DNA of 64,000 nt from Dipteris shenzhenensis (GCA_047967505.1 CM106540.1); one strand, 5' to 3'; positions 10,126-20,127 are shown, counted from the first letter of the stretch. A program made the numbers and translations. Notes: a model not told the origin generated them from the letters alone.

Positions 10126-11031
10126 ATGGGTTCCCATTCAGTCAATCCGTCTCTGCTCACACCGGCCGCGAGAACTATCACTTTTTCAAAAGACGAGCTG
10201 CAGCAGTTGCAAAAGGATTTGGAGCATGAGTGTTCCACGACTCTCTTCGCACGCTTCATGGCTCACACCCCTCCAGGTCACAAGCTAGAGATTGGATGCT
10301 GGCGGCGCTTCCTCAGGACCTCGCCCCCCACCTCAAGGATGTTCGTTTGTTGGGACGGGGTTTCTTTCAGGTGTGCCTAGATTCCCCAGATGTCACAAGA
10401 GACCTGCTACATGCCGGGTTTCTACTTCTAGGCTACATGAGGATCTTTTTGTTTCCTTTTCAACTGGGATTTGACTCAGTTGAAGAGGACAAGCAGGGAG
10501 TTTCTGTTTTCATCAGGTTCCCTGGTCTTCCCTCAGTTTATCACCGGCTTCTTTCAGTTATTGGCGAGAGGTTTGGTGTGGTGGCAGAGATCCCCCCTCT
10601 CCTTGGCGAGCCCTCTTCGGTTGCTGAGGCGGTCAGGATGGACGGGGTACCTAGGGTTAGGGTCATTGTCCAGGACCCCAATATTTCAGATGACCACATC
10701 ATGCTACAGCGACCCGATGGGTCTTTCTTCGGCCAGAGATTTGAGGTTGCAGGTCGGCACGACCAGTGCAAGATTTGCAGATCCTCGGGGCACTTCGCTA
10801 GAGATTGTCCAAAGAAGAAAAAGAGGCCCACAAAGCAACTAGCTCGTACTAGCTTACGACAGAGAGTTGGAGCAGGACCTACCGCTCCACAGACACGGCC
10901 TCAGACAGGGGCTCCCCCCTCTCCTAGGGCTACTCGAGTCCCTTCGGCACCCCACACGATCTCTGGCCCACGGTGGGTTCTGGTCGCTGCTAGGCCCTCT
11001 ACTTTAGTTCACTCCTCCACCTCTTCGGGGT
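10126..11031 (+). pseudogene. LINE-A ORF1 (gag-like, zinc knuckle), frameshifted
   Basis: ATG at 10126 starts a frame that shifts near 10265 into the frame running to TAG at 11031. The product has a DUF4283-like RNA-binding domain (DVRLLGRGFFQV, VFIRFPGLP, ERFGVVAEIPP) and a CX2CX4HX4C zinc knuckle, CKICRSSGHFARDC, at 10767-10808. A Pro/Ser/Thr-rich tail follows. In plant L1-type LINEs this protein binds element RNA in the ribonucleoprotein. The TAG at 11031 arises because TCGGGG-TAG replaces TCGGAGGCTACC, which is intact in the duplicate at 11990. The alternative start at 10230 would drop the first 35 codons. Confidence 0.82.
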
Positions 11032-11034
11032 AGC

Positions 11035-11496
11035 TTGGAGCCTCAGAAGGAGACTACTATTCAGGAGCCTTGTTCGACTCCACCCTTGGTTCAGGCTGTA
11101 CCTTCCTCAGCAGTGCAGGTTGTTGGCACCTTGTCCGCACCACTTTTTGATCAGGATCCAGTACAGGTGCCTCCCTCTTTGGACAGAGGGAAGGGGGTTT
11201 TACATTCTCTTCCTGCTTCGGTAGGAATCCTTTGTACCCCCTCCCCAGGACTGGCTCATCGGAACTCTTTTTCTGCTTTGGAGGACCTCTCTAGCCTCCC
11301 AGATGATGATTTTGTACCCTCTACTTTTGGAGAGCCAGTTATCGGCATCCCTCTTGAGAGATCCTTCTCTCTCTCACCTGTGGACTTTCCTCCCTTTGGA
11401 CCTCGTGTGTATGGCAGGAGGTCTGCTCCGGTAGAGGTTTCTGTTTTCGCCACCAGGTCGGGTAAGGTATTCCAATCCACTTTCTCCCGCCGATGA
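11035..11496 (+). pseudogene. LINE-A ORF1 C-terminus, duplicate 1
   Basis: This frame (EPQKETTIQ, VQVPPSLDRGKG, FSALEDLSSLPDDDFVP, GRRSAPVEVSVFATRSGK) is the acidic/Pro-rich C-terminal tail of ORF1, out of frame with the zinc-knuckle part because of the deletion at 11029. It ends with CGA-TGA at 11494-11496; the A of ORF2's ATG lies one base earlier, giving an ATGA overlap. Confidence 0.8.
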
Positions 11497-11881
11497 GGAT
11501 AGCCAGTTGGAATATACAGGGATTGGGAGGCATCCCTCATCGCCGTCGCAGACAGCTGATCAGGAATTAGCTCCATCCAAGTGTTTCAGGTGGTTCCCTA
11601 GACATTCTTTTTCTTCAGGAACACAAACTGGATTTCAGAGATTGCTCCAAGTCAGGTAAGTTGCTTTCAGGCCGGACTTTTTGGCTTCCTTCCTTGGGAA
11701 CCAGACGATTTACACGCATTTCAGTTTCAGACTCTATTCTCCCTCTGGTCATTGGACATGGTACCATAATCCCCTCCAGGGCCCAGTGGGTTTTACTTCT
11801 GATTGACGGACGTAAGGTTGGTTTCCTCAACCTTTATGCTTCGAACAACAGAGGGGACGGTGTTTTGTTTTGGAAAGAGTT
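11493..11881 (+). pseudogene. LINE-A ORF2 start (endonuclease), duplicate 1, truncated
   Basis: ATG at 11493 opens MRIASWNIQGLGG, the start of the endonuclease domain; LFLQEHKLD and ISVSDSILPL follow. TAG at 11568-11570 replaces the CAG seen in duplicate 2. The copy ends where the tandem duplication jumps back to ORF1 sequence, so it lacks catalytic residues beyond the N-terminal third. Confidence 0.82.
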
Positions 11882-11956
11882 GCTGCTAGGCCCTCTACTT
11901 TAGTTCACTCCTCCACCTCTTCGGAGGCTACCCCTAGCCCACGGTGGGTTCCGGTC

Positions 11957-12472
11957 GCTGCTAGGCCCTCTACTTTAGTTCACTCCTCCACCTCTTCGGA
12001 GGCTACCCCCTTGGAGCCTCAGAAGGAGACTACTATTCAGGGGCCTTGTTCGACTCCACCCTTGGTTCAGGCTGTACCTTCCTCAGCAGCGCAGGTTGTT
12101 GGCACCTTGTCCGCACCACTTTTTGATCAGGATCCAGTACAGGTGCCTCCCTCCTTGGACAGAGGGAAGGGGGTTTTACATTCTCTTCCTGCTTCGGTAG
12201 GAATCCTTTGTACCCCCTCCCCAGGATTGGCTCATCGGAACTCTTTTTCTGCTTTGGAGGACCTCTCTAGCCTCCCAGATGATGATTTTGTACCCTCTAC
12301 TTTTGGAGAGCTAGTTATCGGCATCCCTCTTGAGAGATCCTTCTCTCTCTCACCTGTGGACTTTCCTCCCCTTGGACCTCGTGTGTATGGCAGGAGGTCT
12401 GCTCCGGTAGAGGTTTCTGTTTTCGCCACCAGGTCGGGTAAGGTATTCCAACCCACTTTCTCCCGCCGATGA
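11957..12472 (+). pseudogene. LINE-A ORF1 C-terminus, duplicate 2
   Basis: Same tail as duplicate 1 but with the frame intact across the ARPSTLVHSSTSSEATP repeat, which is present twice because of the 75-bp partial unit. The open frame begins upstream at 11870 inside the broken endonuclease, a chimera made by the duplication. It ends TGA at 12470-12472, overlapping the next ATG by ATGA. Confidence 0.8.
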
Positions 12473-13924
12473 GGATAGCCAGTTGGAATATACAGGGATT
12501 GGGAGGCATCCCTCATCGCCGTCGCAGACAACTGATCAGGAATCAGCTCCATCCAGGTGTTTCAGGTGGATCCCTAGACATTCTTTTTCTTCAGGAACAC
12601 AAACTGGATATCAGAGATTGCTCCAATTCAGGTAAGTTGCTTTCAGGCCGGACTTTTTGGCTTCCTGCCTTGGGAACCACAGGAGGTACATGCATTTCAG
12701 TTTCAGACTCTATTCTCCCTCTGGTCATTGGACATGGTACCATAATCCCCTCCAGGGCCCAGTGGGTTTTACTTCTGATTGACGGACGTAAGGTTGGTTT
12801 CCTCAACCTTTATGCTTCGAACAACAGAGGGGACGGTGTTTTGTTTTGGAAAGAGTTGCTCTCGTGGGCTGACATTGCAGATTCGTGGATTATTGGAGGT
12901 GACTTCAACATGGTTGAGGCACCTTCTGATAAGAAAGGGGGCAGAGAAGGTGGTATCCACTCCCTTGAGAGAGCAGCCTGGGATGCCTTCTTGTTCAGGT
13001 TCAGTGGTAGAGATGTTTGGTCAGATGATGCATTTCTTGTTGAGTCTCAGTCACTTTTGTTTTCATGGTCGAACCATAGGGTGCAGATGCCTATCCATGC
13101 TCGGATTGACAGATTCTATGTGGGTGATTGGGCTCTTGATAGAGGGGGGACAGTTTGCATTGCACCCGGTGTTTCCACTTCTGACCATTTTCCGGTAATT
13201 TTGTCCATTTCGGAGCCTCATCTGAGAGGACGGTCTCACAGTATCAGGATCCCAGACGCCTTATAAACGGATGAGACTCTCACAGAGGTAGTGTTGGAGA
13301 TCTGGGTTTCTCATATGCAGGGGGGGCCGGTCCTTCACATGTGGCCATAGCACTTGCCAGTATCAACGACTTCTATCACTCCGTTGCTAGTGCTCAGCGA
13401 GGTGAGGTACTCAGGCGAGAGATTGGTATCCGTCGGCAGTTGGCAGCCGTACACAGGGAGGAGCAGAAACGACCATCAGTTGCTTGGATACAGGAGCGCC
13501 TTGCTGCGGCAAGGGCTCACTTGTAGACCTTGCTTGATCAGAGAGCAGAGTATGCCTTCCATGCACGGGAGTCCTTTTGGATACAGATGGGAGGGAGAGT
13601 CAATAAACACTTTTTCTCTACACTTGGTCCCAGACATAGTAGAGAGAGTGTCAGGCAGCTTATTGACTCTGACGGCGTTTTGTAGTCCCATCCGGGAACC
13701 GTCATGCATTTAGCGACAGCTTTCTATACCTCCCTACTTTCCGCATATCTGAACTCACAGGCCAGAGAGGTGGCTAGAGATGAAGTTTGGCAGAGTTTAC
13801 CTGTGTTGGTCACCCCAGCGATGTTATGTTCACTTGATGCACGCTTTACCAACACAAAATTCAAGACTGCTCTCTCTGCCCTTCATAAGGGCAAATGCCT
13901 TGGTTCCGATGGTCTTACTCCATA
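12469..13924 (+). pseudogene. LINE-A ORF2: endonuclease and linker, cut at start of reverse transcriptase
   Basis: MRIASWNIQGLGG, LFLQEHKLD, GGTCISVSDS, IIGGDFNMVE, DRFYVGDWA and STSDHFPVILS give the endonuclease/exonuclease/phosphatase fold in order, including the catalytic-type E (QEHK), GDFN and SDH motifs. TAA at 13264-13266 interrupts where copy 3 has TAC. The linker to the reverse transcriptase follows with TAG at 13524 and 13683 (both CAG in copy 3) and ends at KCLGSDGLTP, the first reverse transcriptase motif. Copia sequence then replaces the remainder. In the cell the endonuclease nicks target DNA to prime reverse transcription. Confidence 0.88.
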
Positions 13925-14402
13925 GGAACAACGGCGGACTCTGTTCTTCCGCACATTCAGATGGCTGAGACGTCTGTAGAGGTGTGGGCTATTCTAAAGG
14001 ATCCGTATGAAACTGACAACACATCTCGTATCTTGCTTCTTCAACATCAACTATACAATCTGGATATGAATGAGGGGGACAATGTTCATGACCATCTGAC
14101 AAAAGTCAGCAGTTGGTCAAAAGGTAGACTCAAGTTATCTAGCATTGCTGACGTTACACAAGCTACCACGTAGTTTCAAGAGTTTCGTGACTACGGTCAT
14201 TGCAAGACAGAGGACCAAGCCTCTCACCTTGGCCCTTTACTATTGCAGGAAGAGGCTCAGGAAAAGCTATTTACTCAATCGAACGAGAAGGCTCTCGTGG
14301 CAAGGGACAAGCCCGCCGTTCACATCCTCAACATAACCAAGACCAAGGTTGTTGATGACAAGACTCCATATGAAGCTTACTATGGTAAGAAGCCAACAAT
14401 AT
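13925..14402 (+). pseudogene. Copia gag-to-integrase deletion fragment, no LTRs
   Basis: Starts with VLPHIQMAETSVEVW and LQHQLYNLDMNEGDN (gag UBN2-type region), shifts frame to LPRSFKSFVTTV, then QEEAQEKLFTQSNEKAL. It jumps at about 14325 to integrase (VVDDKTPYEAYYGKKPTIS). Zinc knuckle, protease and the integrase core are deleted. The right end, CAATATCT, abuts a T run that is the reverse-complemented poly-A of the next LINE. Together with 15165-15442 (gag N-terminus, - strand) and 8191-9372 it looks like one scattered copia family. Confidence 0.8.
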
Positions 14403-15164
14403 CTTTTTTTTTTTTTGCAAAAAGAGACTTCTATTAAGTATTAAAGAAAAACCGTCAGAGCAAGCTCCATATAGGATACATCATGCAATGCACGAAAAGC
14501 TCAAGAGCCAAAAAGAAAGGATTGAGGCTGATAGTGCCATCTCAATCCAGTAGAAACCTCCCAGAAAAAGGGAGAACCCCTCCAAACTCAAAGAAATATA
14601 GTCCTTCTAGAAGAGGCTGCCCGTGAAGAGCCTTGCATGCTAGCCCATATGGCTATCAAAGTGTGAATCGTGTCAGTCCAAATAACTGTGAACACCTGTG
14701 ATGGGTGTATCTGGGTGCCATCCAAGGCCTCAGTACATCTGGCTCTCCAAATGTGCCAAGAGGAAATGCTAGCCAAAATCTCCCAAGAGATGTCCACTGA
14801 AACATGAGAAGCTCTGAAGGGAGTAAGTGATACATCCTGCAGAGAGCAGGGCTCTATCACCTTCCGGCGGAGCGAGAGTGCCCAAGAAGAAGGCTCACCC
14901 TCATAAAACACCTCGGGCCCGGTAAGAGATAACCATGCGACCGAGCCCCAAGTCATGAAGAAAGGGGAAGTGTGAAAGATGCTAAGTATCCGAGCAACCC
15001 CTTTCCAAACAGTCCTCACCTGACTGCAGTCCCAAAGGCAATGTCGCACTGACTCCTATGCAAAATGACAACGAGGACAAGTGGGATCAGCCCCAAATCG
15101 TGATCTCCACAGGTTCACTGCAATCCCTCCATGAATAGAAAGCCAAAAGAAAAGTGGGCATCTC
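14403..15164 (-). pseudogene. LINE ORF2 C-terminus and poly-A tail
   Basis: On the - strand the sequence reads GGIAVNLWRSRFGADP, CPRCHFA, a stop, then SVRHCLWDCSQVRTVWKGVARIL. This is the Cys/His zinc finger at the C-terminus of plant LINE ORF2 (zf-RVT type), followed by a Trp-rich tail. A T run on the + strand at 14403-14414 is the 3' poly-A. The 5' part is truncated at about 15164, as is usual for LINE insertions. The + strand copia fragment starts directly after the tail. Confidence 0.8.
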
Positions 15165-15442
15165 TTTCTTCCCAACTTTCAAGCTCCTCTCCATCTTCTG
15201 GAATGAGAATCTTCCCCTTGTTGTCCAATAGATCTTTCGGCTTTGCCTCCACTCCCGTTGTCAACTTCCATAGTTTTCGAGCAACTAAATGACTCTGGAT
15301 TTTCACCTTCCACATTGGGTAGTTGGACCCCATCTAGTTTCCCCGACTCTCCAAAGTTCGGGATGGTGAAATAGAGTAATCTGGGGGAGGAGGAAGCAAG
15401 AGAAGGGGCTGAAGAGGCAACAGTTGAATTCTTGTCCTCCAT
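15165..15442 (-). pseudogene. Copia gag N-terminus (Copia-B)
   Basis: ATG (complement of 15440-15442) opens MEDKNSTVASSAPSLASSS, FTIPNFGESGKLDG; a one-base shift then leads to NYPMWKVKIQSHLVARKLW and ILIPEDGEELESWEERDA. LDGSNYPMWK is the typical start of copia gag. The fragment stops where LINE sequence begins. A primer site and LTR lie upstream in the correct order, so this is the true 5' end of the element. Confidence 0.85.
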
Positions 15443-15570
15443 CCTTGCTGTAATAGCGAACAACAAACTGAAAATTGAATTTGCAGTAGAGAACTTGACC
15501 CGCAGGAAACCTAAGTGTTGATTGGAGTCACCTTCTTGTTGAGGAACTCCGTTCCAGAGCTGGAAACCCC

Positions 15571-15582
15571 GCTCTGATACCA
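15571..15582 (-). other. Primer binding site of Copia-B
   Basis: The reverse complement is TGGTATCAGAGC, matching initiator Met-tRNA, directly adjacent to the LTR end. Confidence 0.88.
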
Positions 15583-16204
15583 TGTTGGAAAGTAGAGGAT
15601 AGAATCACTCACTCCTCACACTCCCGATCGCAGCTCATACAACACTCAAAGAGAGAGAGAGAGATAGAGACAAACTCAGATATATTTCTCCACAATAGTG
15701 GGCTGACAAAAGCTCAAGATGTGAGCAACAATCAGCAAGGAGATGCTGACACAAAAGCTGAGTCTACTTCTCTCCCTGCACGCTTGCCCGGGTGCTGGCT
15801 GTCAGTGCTGGTGATGAGGAATGAGGGGGAGTGGGGGGGCTTTTTATAGGAGGGCTAGGCCCTCTCAAAGTGGCCGACCAGGGAGTCGGCTCTCTGATCT
15901 AGGCACCGACCGGGTAGGGCCCCCAACCGACCAGCCGGGTTGGCCATTCCTTGGCTGATCTGGCCGGCTTGGGCTAGGCCTATATAAGGGCCCATGTGCC
16001 CAGCACATGGGCTGCTGCTGCAGTCCCCAACGCCGCCCGCATGCTGCTCCAAGAGGCGCCTAGGATGCCGCACCATCATCTTCTTGCTACACGGGTTCTC
16101 GGCCAAGTAGGTGCACTGTTTTTACTTCCCCTACCCCCTATAGTTTCCTGCCCCCTTGTCCCCTGAAATCAGGGGCTCACAGGTGGGGCAGTGACATTCT
16201 AACA
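15583..16204 (-). repeat. Copia-B 5' LTR
   Basis: On the - strand it runs from TGTTAGAATG (16204) to CTTTCCAACA (15583), 622 bp with TG...CA ends. A GA-rich microsatellite lies at 15649-15667. The matching 3' LTR is not seen in this window. Confidence 0.82.
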
Positions 16205-17375
16205 CGATGGCCACATAGGTCTACGATCAGGGTGAGCTTATTATCCCAAGGCGGGCAGTTTGGATGGGAGTCAGGATGGGATGGTCTAGGATTGGGATCC
16301 TGAATATGTATGCCTTGGGGTGCGGACAGCACCGTCCGACCTTTTGGAGGAGGCTGATAGAGTGTCTGCCAGATGTTGGCTCCTGAATCATTGGAGGAGA
16401 CCTCAACAACTTGGAGTTTGGGGAGAACAAGCAGGTGGGTGCCTCCTTTTCCGAGATGCTAGCAGAAGAGTGAAGCATGTCGGAGTAGTTCGTCTTCACG
16501 ATCAGTAGTGGCAGAGACTCGTGGAGAGAGCCGGAGCTCAGCAGGATCCCTTGCAGCCTTCTCTTCGCATTCGGCTAGAGGCGACATGATGAATTGCTTG
16601 AGAGACGAAGTAGTTTTTTCATACCATTGGGCCTCGATCGGAAGGCACGTAGCTACAATGATTACGGGATCTGCAAGGCATCTCACACTGATCCACAGGA
16701 GATTTTAGAGAGGACCATGGATTTCTACAACCAGCCCTTTTAGGTGGAGAGGGTGACTCTAGCATGCCTTGTGGCCCGTGAGTTACTTTGGGACCATGTT
16801 TCGATAGTTTTCTCGAGGGAGTTGTGCAGGAGCCTAGAGGAGCCTTTCACGGATGAGGAGCTTTGGGGAGTGCTGAGGCCCTTCCGACCTAGAAGTGTCC
16901 CGGCGAAGATGGTTGACTCCGGCCTTCTTTTGTAACTTTTGGGAGATCATTGCCAGCCCTTTTTGCTAAGCCTGCTAGGAGATCTTCGACATGGGTTCCC
17001 TTCCTCAGTCCCTAAGCAAGGGGTGGATTTGTTTGATCCGAAAGGGGGAGATAGGTTGGACGTTGTGACCTCATCTCATCGACGTCATCCACGACACACA
17101 GACTAGCTTTGTACAGGAGTGCAGCACCTTGGATAACAGTTTCACATTTTGGGAGGTAGTGGATTGGATGAGGGAGGAGTCACAGCCTATGGCCATCCTT
17201 CTCTTGGATTTTGAGAAGGTGTATGACAGGGTGGAGTGGTCTTTCCTGAAGGGCGGCACTATGCAGAGGTTGGGTTTCTCAGACAGATGGATTAGAGGAG
17301 TCTCTATGCTCTATGCGGGGAGGTCTATCAGATGCTTATAAGTGGACAATGGGGGAGGTTGGGGACAAGAAATTT
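16205..17375 (+). pseudogene. LINE-B ORF2, endonuclease to reverse transcriptase
   Basis: Starts within the endonuclease (GILNMYALG, SIIGGDLNN-like with one stop), passes a linker with several stops and frame shifts, and reaches reverse transcriptase near 17100: TSFVQE-like, LLLDFEKVYDRVEWSFLKG and GFSDRWIRGVSMLY. It is related to LINE-A but clearly diverged. The sequence stops at GGGGACAAG near 17365 where AT-rich DNA replaces roughly 40 bp of reverse transcriptase. Confidence 0.8.
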
Positions 17376-17640
17376 TTGCAAAGTAAATAATAATCTAGAA
17401 GACATTAGGGTACTTTTAAAAGCTAAATTTTAATCAAAAAATTTACTTAATAATTTGGAAAGAATAATTACCATTAGAAGGCATTTATTGGAATCAATAT
17501 TCTATAAAAGCAAATAATACATTGAGTGAGTGAGTGTAAAAAAAGGAAGCTTGTGTAAAAAACTTGACACAAAATGTAGACATGAGTAAAATATACAAGC
17601 CATTATTAAAGAGAAATTAATTAAAGAATTTTTATACAGG
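17376..17640. other. AT-rich segment replacing part of LINE-B
   Basis: About 265 bp, strongly A/T-rich, unlike either side. It has no recognisable open frame. It ends TTTTTATACAG just before the LINE frame resumes, which looks like an intron acceptor, but the left side has no matching donor and some LINE sequence is missing, so it is not a clean insertion. Confidence 0.55.
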
Positions 17641-17990
17641 TTCCTTTCTCTTTCTCTTTGTGGCGGAGGCGTTGGGCTACTACTTGAGATCGCAGGTGGC
17701 GGGCCTCATAGGGTTGAGGCTCCCAATCAAACAGGAGGAGCTGCTGTTGGATTTTGAGCTTGTAGATGACACAACCTTGTATGTAGAGGGCACTACAGTG
17801 AGCTTGGAGAGAGTTCGGGGAGTCGTGGCTATTTATTGTGAGGCCTCCGGTGCACGGATCAACTGGACAAAATTCATCGGTTTCTTCATAGGCTATGAGC
17901 AGACACAGGTCATTTGAGAGTGGGGGAATGCCTTTGGCTTCCATTGGATACCACAGGGCCAGACAAAGAGATACCTCAGGTGCCAGGTGG
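17641..17990 (+). pseudogene. LINE-B reverse transcriptase, continued
   Basis: FLFLFVAEALGYYLRSQVAGL, then LLDFELVDDTTLYVEG (catalytic xVDD) and SGARINWTKFIGFF match the same segment of LINE-A copy 3 (VAEAMSIFLRSQ, ELADDTAIF, GAHINWHKSFGFW). A stop follows at 17915-17917 and the homology fades after the WIPQG motif near 17960. Confidence 0.82.
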
Positions 17991-19044
17991 GTATTGATAT
18001 TACAACAAAGTAGTAGATTGCCTATGTGTCTGTCCGGTCTACTATGAGATCCGAGGATGATATCACTGCCTCTTTCTGGATGGGCATGGCTTTGGTCCAC
18101 TCACATGGTTGATACATTTTCATGATCAGGTTTGTGTTAGGCTCTACTTGCTTGAGATGCGTTGACAGAGACACATTGATGTGACACGCCAGAGAGCAGC
18201 ATGGACTGATGCCACAGGTCACCATCGACAGATCACAGACTTTTGTCACAGACTTCTATGCATCGGAGTCAGCTGCTAGTGTAGCTGAGGGAGAGGAGCT
18301 TGATGAGATGAGAGCATCATAGATAAGTAGTAGGACTGTCCACTAGGATGCGGTAAGACGAGTGACACACACTCCACGTATGACATGGAGAGAGCCTAGA
18401 GTACACATGATTGAGGTCTGGCCTATCTCATCCCTTCTCAGAGGCGACCGCGAGTGATGAGGCATCACCCTTGACGTAGCCCACTGGATCGAGAGATCGA
18501 GGAGACCACGCCCTCCCCCATGTCGTGAGACAGCTCGACAGACACATATATGAGAGCTTTTCACATCTCATTAGAGTGCCACCAGGTTACTTGGATATTT
18601 GGAACTTGAGCGCGTACTAGGAGTGCTCTAGCCTTGAGCGCCTGACATGCTTCTGTTACTTTGCTACTCTAGTATTTGGTTTTGCTCACTAGCTGAGCAT
18701 GTTAGCATTTTAGCTTTTGCTTTCAGTTTTTCAGTTTTCAGTTCTCAGCAAGGGTCTTAGTGAACCCTTTGCTTCAGCCCTCAGTGGCTTGTATGAGGTA
18801 CTTCTTGAGTTCGCACTTTGTCTCGTAGGTCCGCGAGGCCTCTCGCAGACGTTGATATATCTTTCTTTTCTGCACCACATGCTTGAAGAGAACAAATGGG
18901 GTTAATCACATTCTTTTCTTTCTTTTCTGCACCACATGCTTGAAGAGAACAAATGGGGTTAATCAAACAAGATTTCGAAGGCTTTAAGGAGGCTTGTGCT
19001 TGATATGGATGCATCATAGTCTCTGATGGATGGAGTGATATGAA
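17991..19044. other. Unassigned stretch with a 57-bp tandem duplication
   Basis: 18041-18080 resembles the 3' part of LINE-C (TACTATGAGATCCGAGGA also occurs at 58609), so some of this may be degraded LINE-C. CTTTCTTTTCTGCACC through GGGGTTAATCA is repeated at 18861 and 18918 (57-bp period). The rest is unrecognised. Confidence 0.4.
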
Positions 19045-19185
19045 GAGGAGAAAGAAAGAAAGAAAGAAAGCTTATTAAAGTCTTTGGAAGACTGATGGGT
19101 CTATGAGACTGTGAAAAACCTGGTACAAACGAGCTGTGGTAGTGGAGCTACTAAATGAGCATCCACACCATTGCAAAATTTTTGG
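19045..19185 (-). repeat. LINE-C 3' tail with (CTTT)n end
   Basis: The reverse complement reads GTGGATGCTCATTTAGTAG, then CTCATAGACCCATC and ACTTTAATAAG, then a CTTT microsatellite. This is the same order as the end of the LINE-C copy at 59216-59340. No coding part is attached, so it is a severely 5'-truncated copy. Confidence 0.75.
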
Positions 19186-19804
19186 TGATCAACATTTCGG
19201 TGAATTTTTGCATTGCAACCAGCTTGCTTAGGGTGGCTGATGCATCGCATGTTGGCTGGCCTCATATCACCAAAGAGTGGATTTGGAACCACATTGAGGC
19301 AGCGGGAAGGCTGCATAGCAGACAGCATTTGTTGCCTTTGGTCAGTGCCTCATGGATAGCTGATCCTTTGTATTGGTTTCCCAAGCTTCTAATAGACAGT
19401 TCTTTTATCAGGAAAAAAAAAAGAGAGTATTGATGCTACATGGTAGAGGTATAGTTAAGCAGTTCATGCCTTAGCCTGAGGGTATGTATTGTAGCTAGTG
19501 TCACAATGCCTCAAAGTCCCAACCTTAAGATAGAGGCCGGTCATGACACAACTGGCAGGTCCTAGACTTGGTATGTGTGATACACCAGCAAGTCAGATGC
19601 AGTAACATATAAAAAGTTCACATATTTATAACAAAATGTTAGTTATTGACGTGAGGACAGAAGCTCTTTTTTTCTTTTTTGAATCATGATTTTTTAAATA
19701 GTGTTAGTCATGTACATTCAGCTCTTTTTGGAGTAGGGAGGCAATGTAATCATGAATGGATGCTTGCACTCATCTTTTGACAAATTTTCTGCTGTGTTCG
19801 ATAG
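19186..19804. other. End of intron A, nothing recognised
   Basis: No gene or repeat identified. It ends with the acceptor TTCGATAG before exon B. Confidence 0.5.
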
Positions 19805-19855
19805 GTCCGCTCAAAAATGATTGAGGTTGTTCACTTGGGAAAGGGAAGCTTGGAG
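19805..19855 (+). CDS. RNL: tRNA ligase exon B (51 nt)
   Basis: Seventeen codons (VRSKMIEVVHLGKGSLE) between an AG at 19803-19804 and the donor GTATGT at 19856. Both junctions are phase 0, matching the GAG end of exon A and the GTT start of exon C. In Arabidopsis RNL the corresponding stretch, as I remember it, is IRTRMIEMVSKGLATLE, so length and position agree exactly. The exon was recognised by this match and by its splice sites; it is far too short to be called from open reading frame length. Confidence 0.87.
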
Positions 19856-20002
19856 GTATGTCTCAGGTTTGAATTTTGTTGAGATTTACTTTTGTTATGC
19901 TAACTACATATTTTTGTCATATTATCACTAGTTTCATATCTATTTGCCCAATAATCTTGAATAATTTACATACCTTATGCTGAGACACAAGTACACAATT
20001 TA

Positions 20003-20127
20003 AAGGTGCGTGTAAAGTATTGTGCCCATCGGATATGCTTTCCATTGTTGATCAAGCATAAAACACCATTTTTGCCTTAGTGTGATGCACAACCATAAAA
20101 AAACACGGTCCTAGGGGTGTTATTCAA
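20003..20127. repeat. Diverged 125-bp repeat, left copy
   Basis: It shares AAGTATTGTGCCCATCGG, ATGCTTTCCAT and GATGCACA-like blocks with 26979-27107 in the same order and orientation. Gypsy-1 sits between the two copies. Confidence 0.75.

Larger units (their letters stand above)
10986..12860 (+). repeat. Tandem duplication inside LINE-A (896-bp unit)
   Basis: The motif GCTGCTAGG recurs at 10986, 11882 and 11957. Unit one (10986-11881) covers the end of ORF1 and the start of ORF2 and stops inside the endonuclease at GAGTTGCT; a 75-bp partial unit (11882-11956) follows; the third copy runs on through 12860 into the rest of ORF2. The joint uses a short shared GTTGCT/GTCGCTGCT sequence. The copies differ by only scattered bases, so the duplication is young. 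Confidence 0.9.

Noticed and set aside
9363-10229. 288-codon + frame and the first 220 codons of a 635-codon - frame (Gly/Arg/Glu-rich)
   Set aside because: Both are translations of the polypyrimidine tract. Only the copia part of the - frame (8191-9372) is real.
17365-17640. AT-rich segment as a spliceosomal intron of LINE-B
   Set aside because: The 3' side resembles an acceptor, but there is no donor at the left border and about 40 bp of coding sequence is missing.
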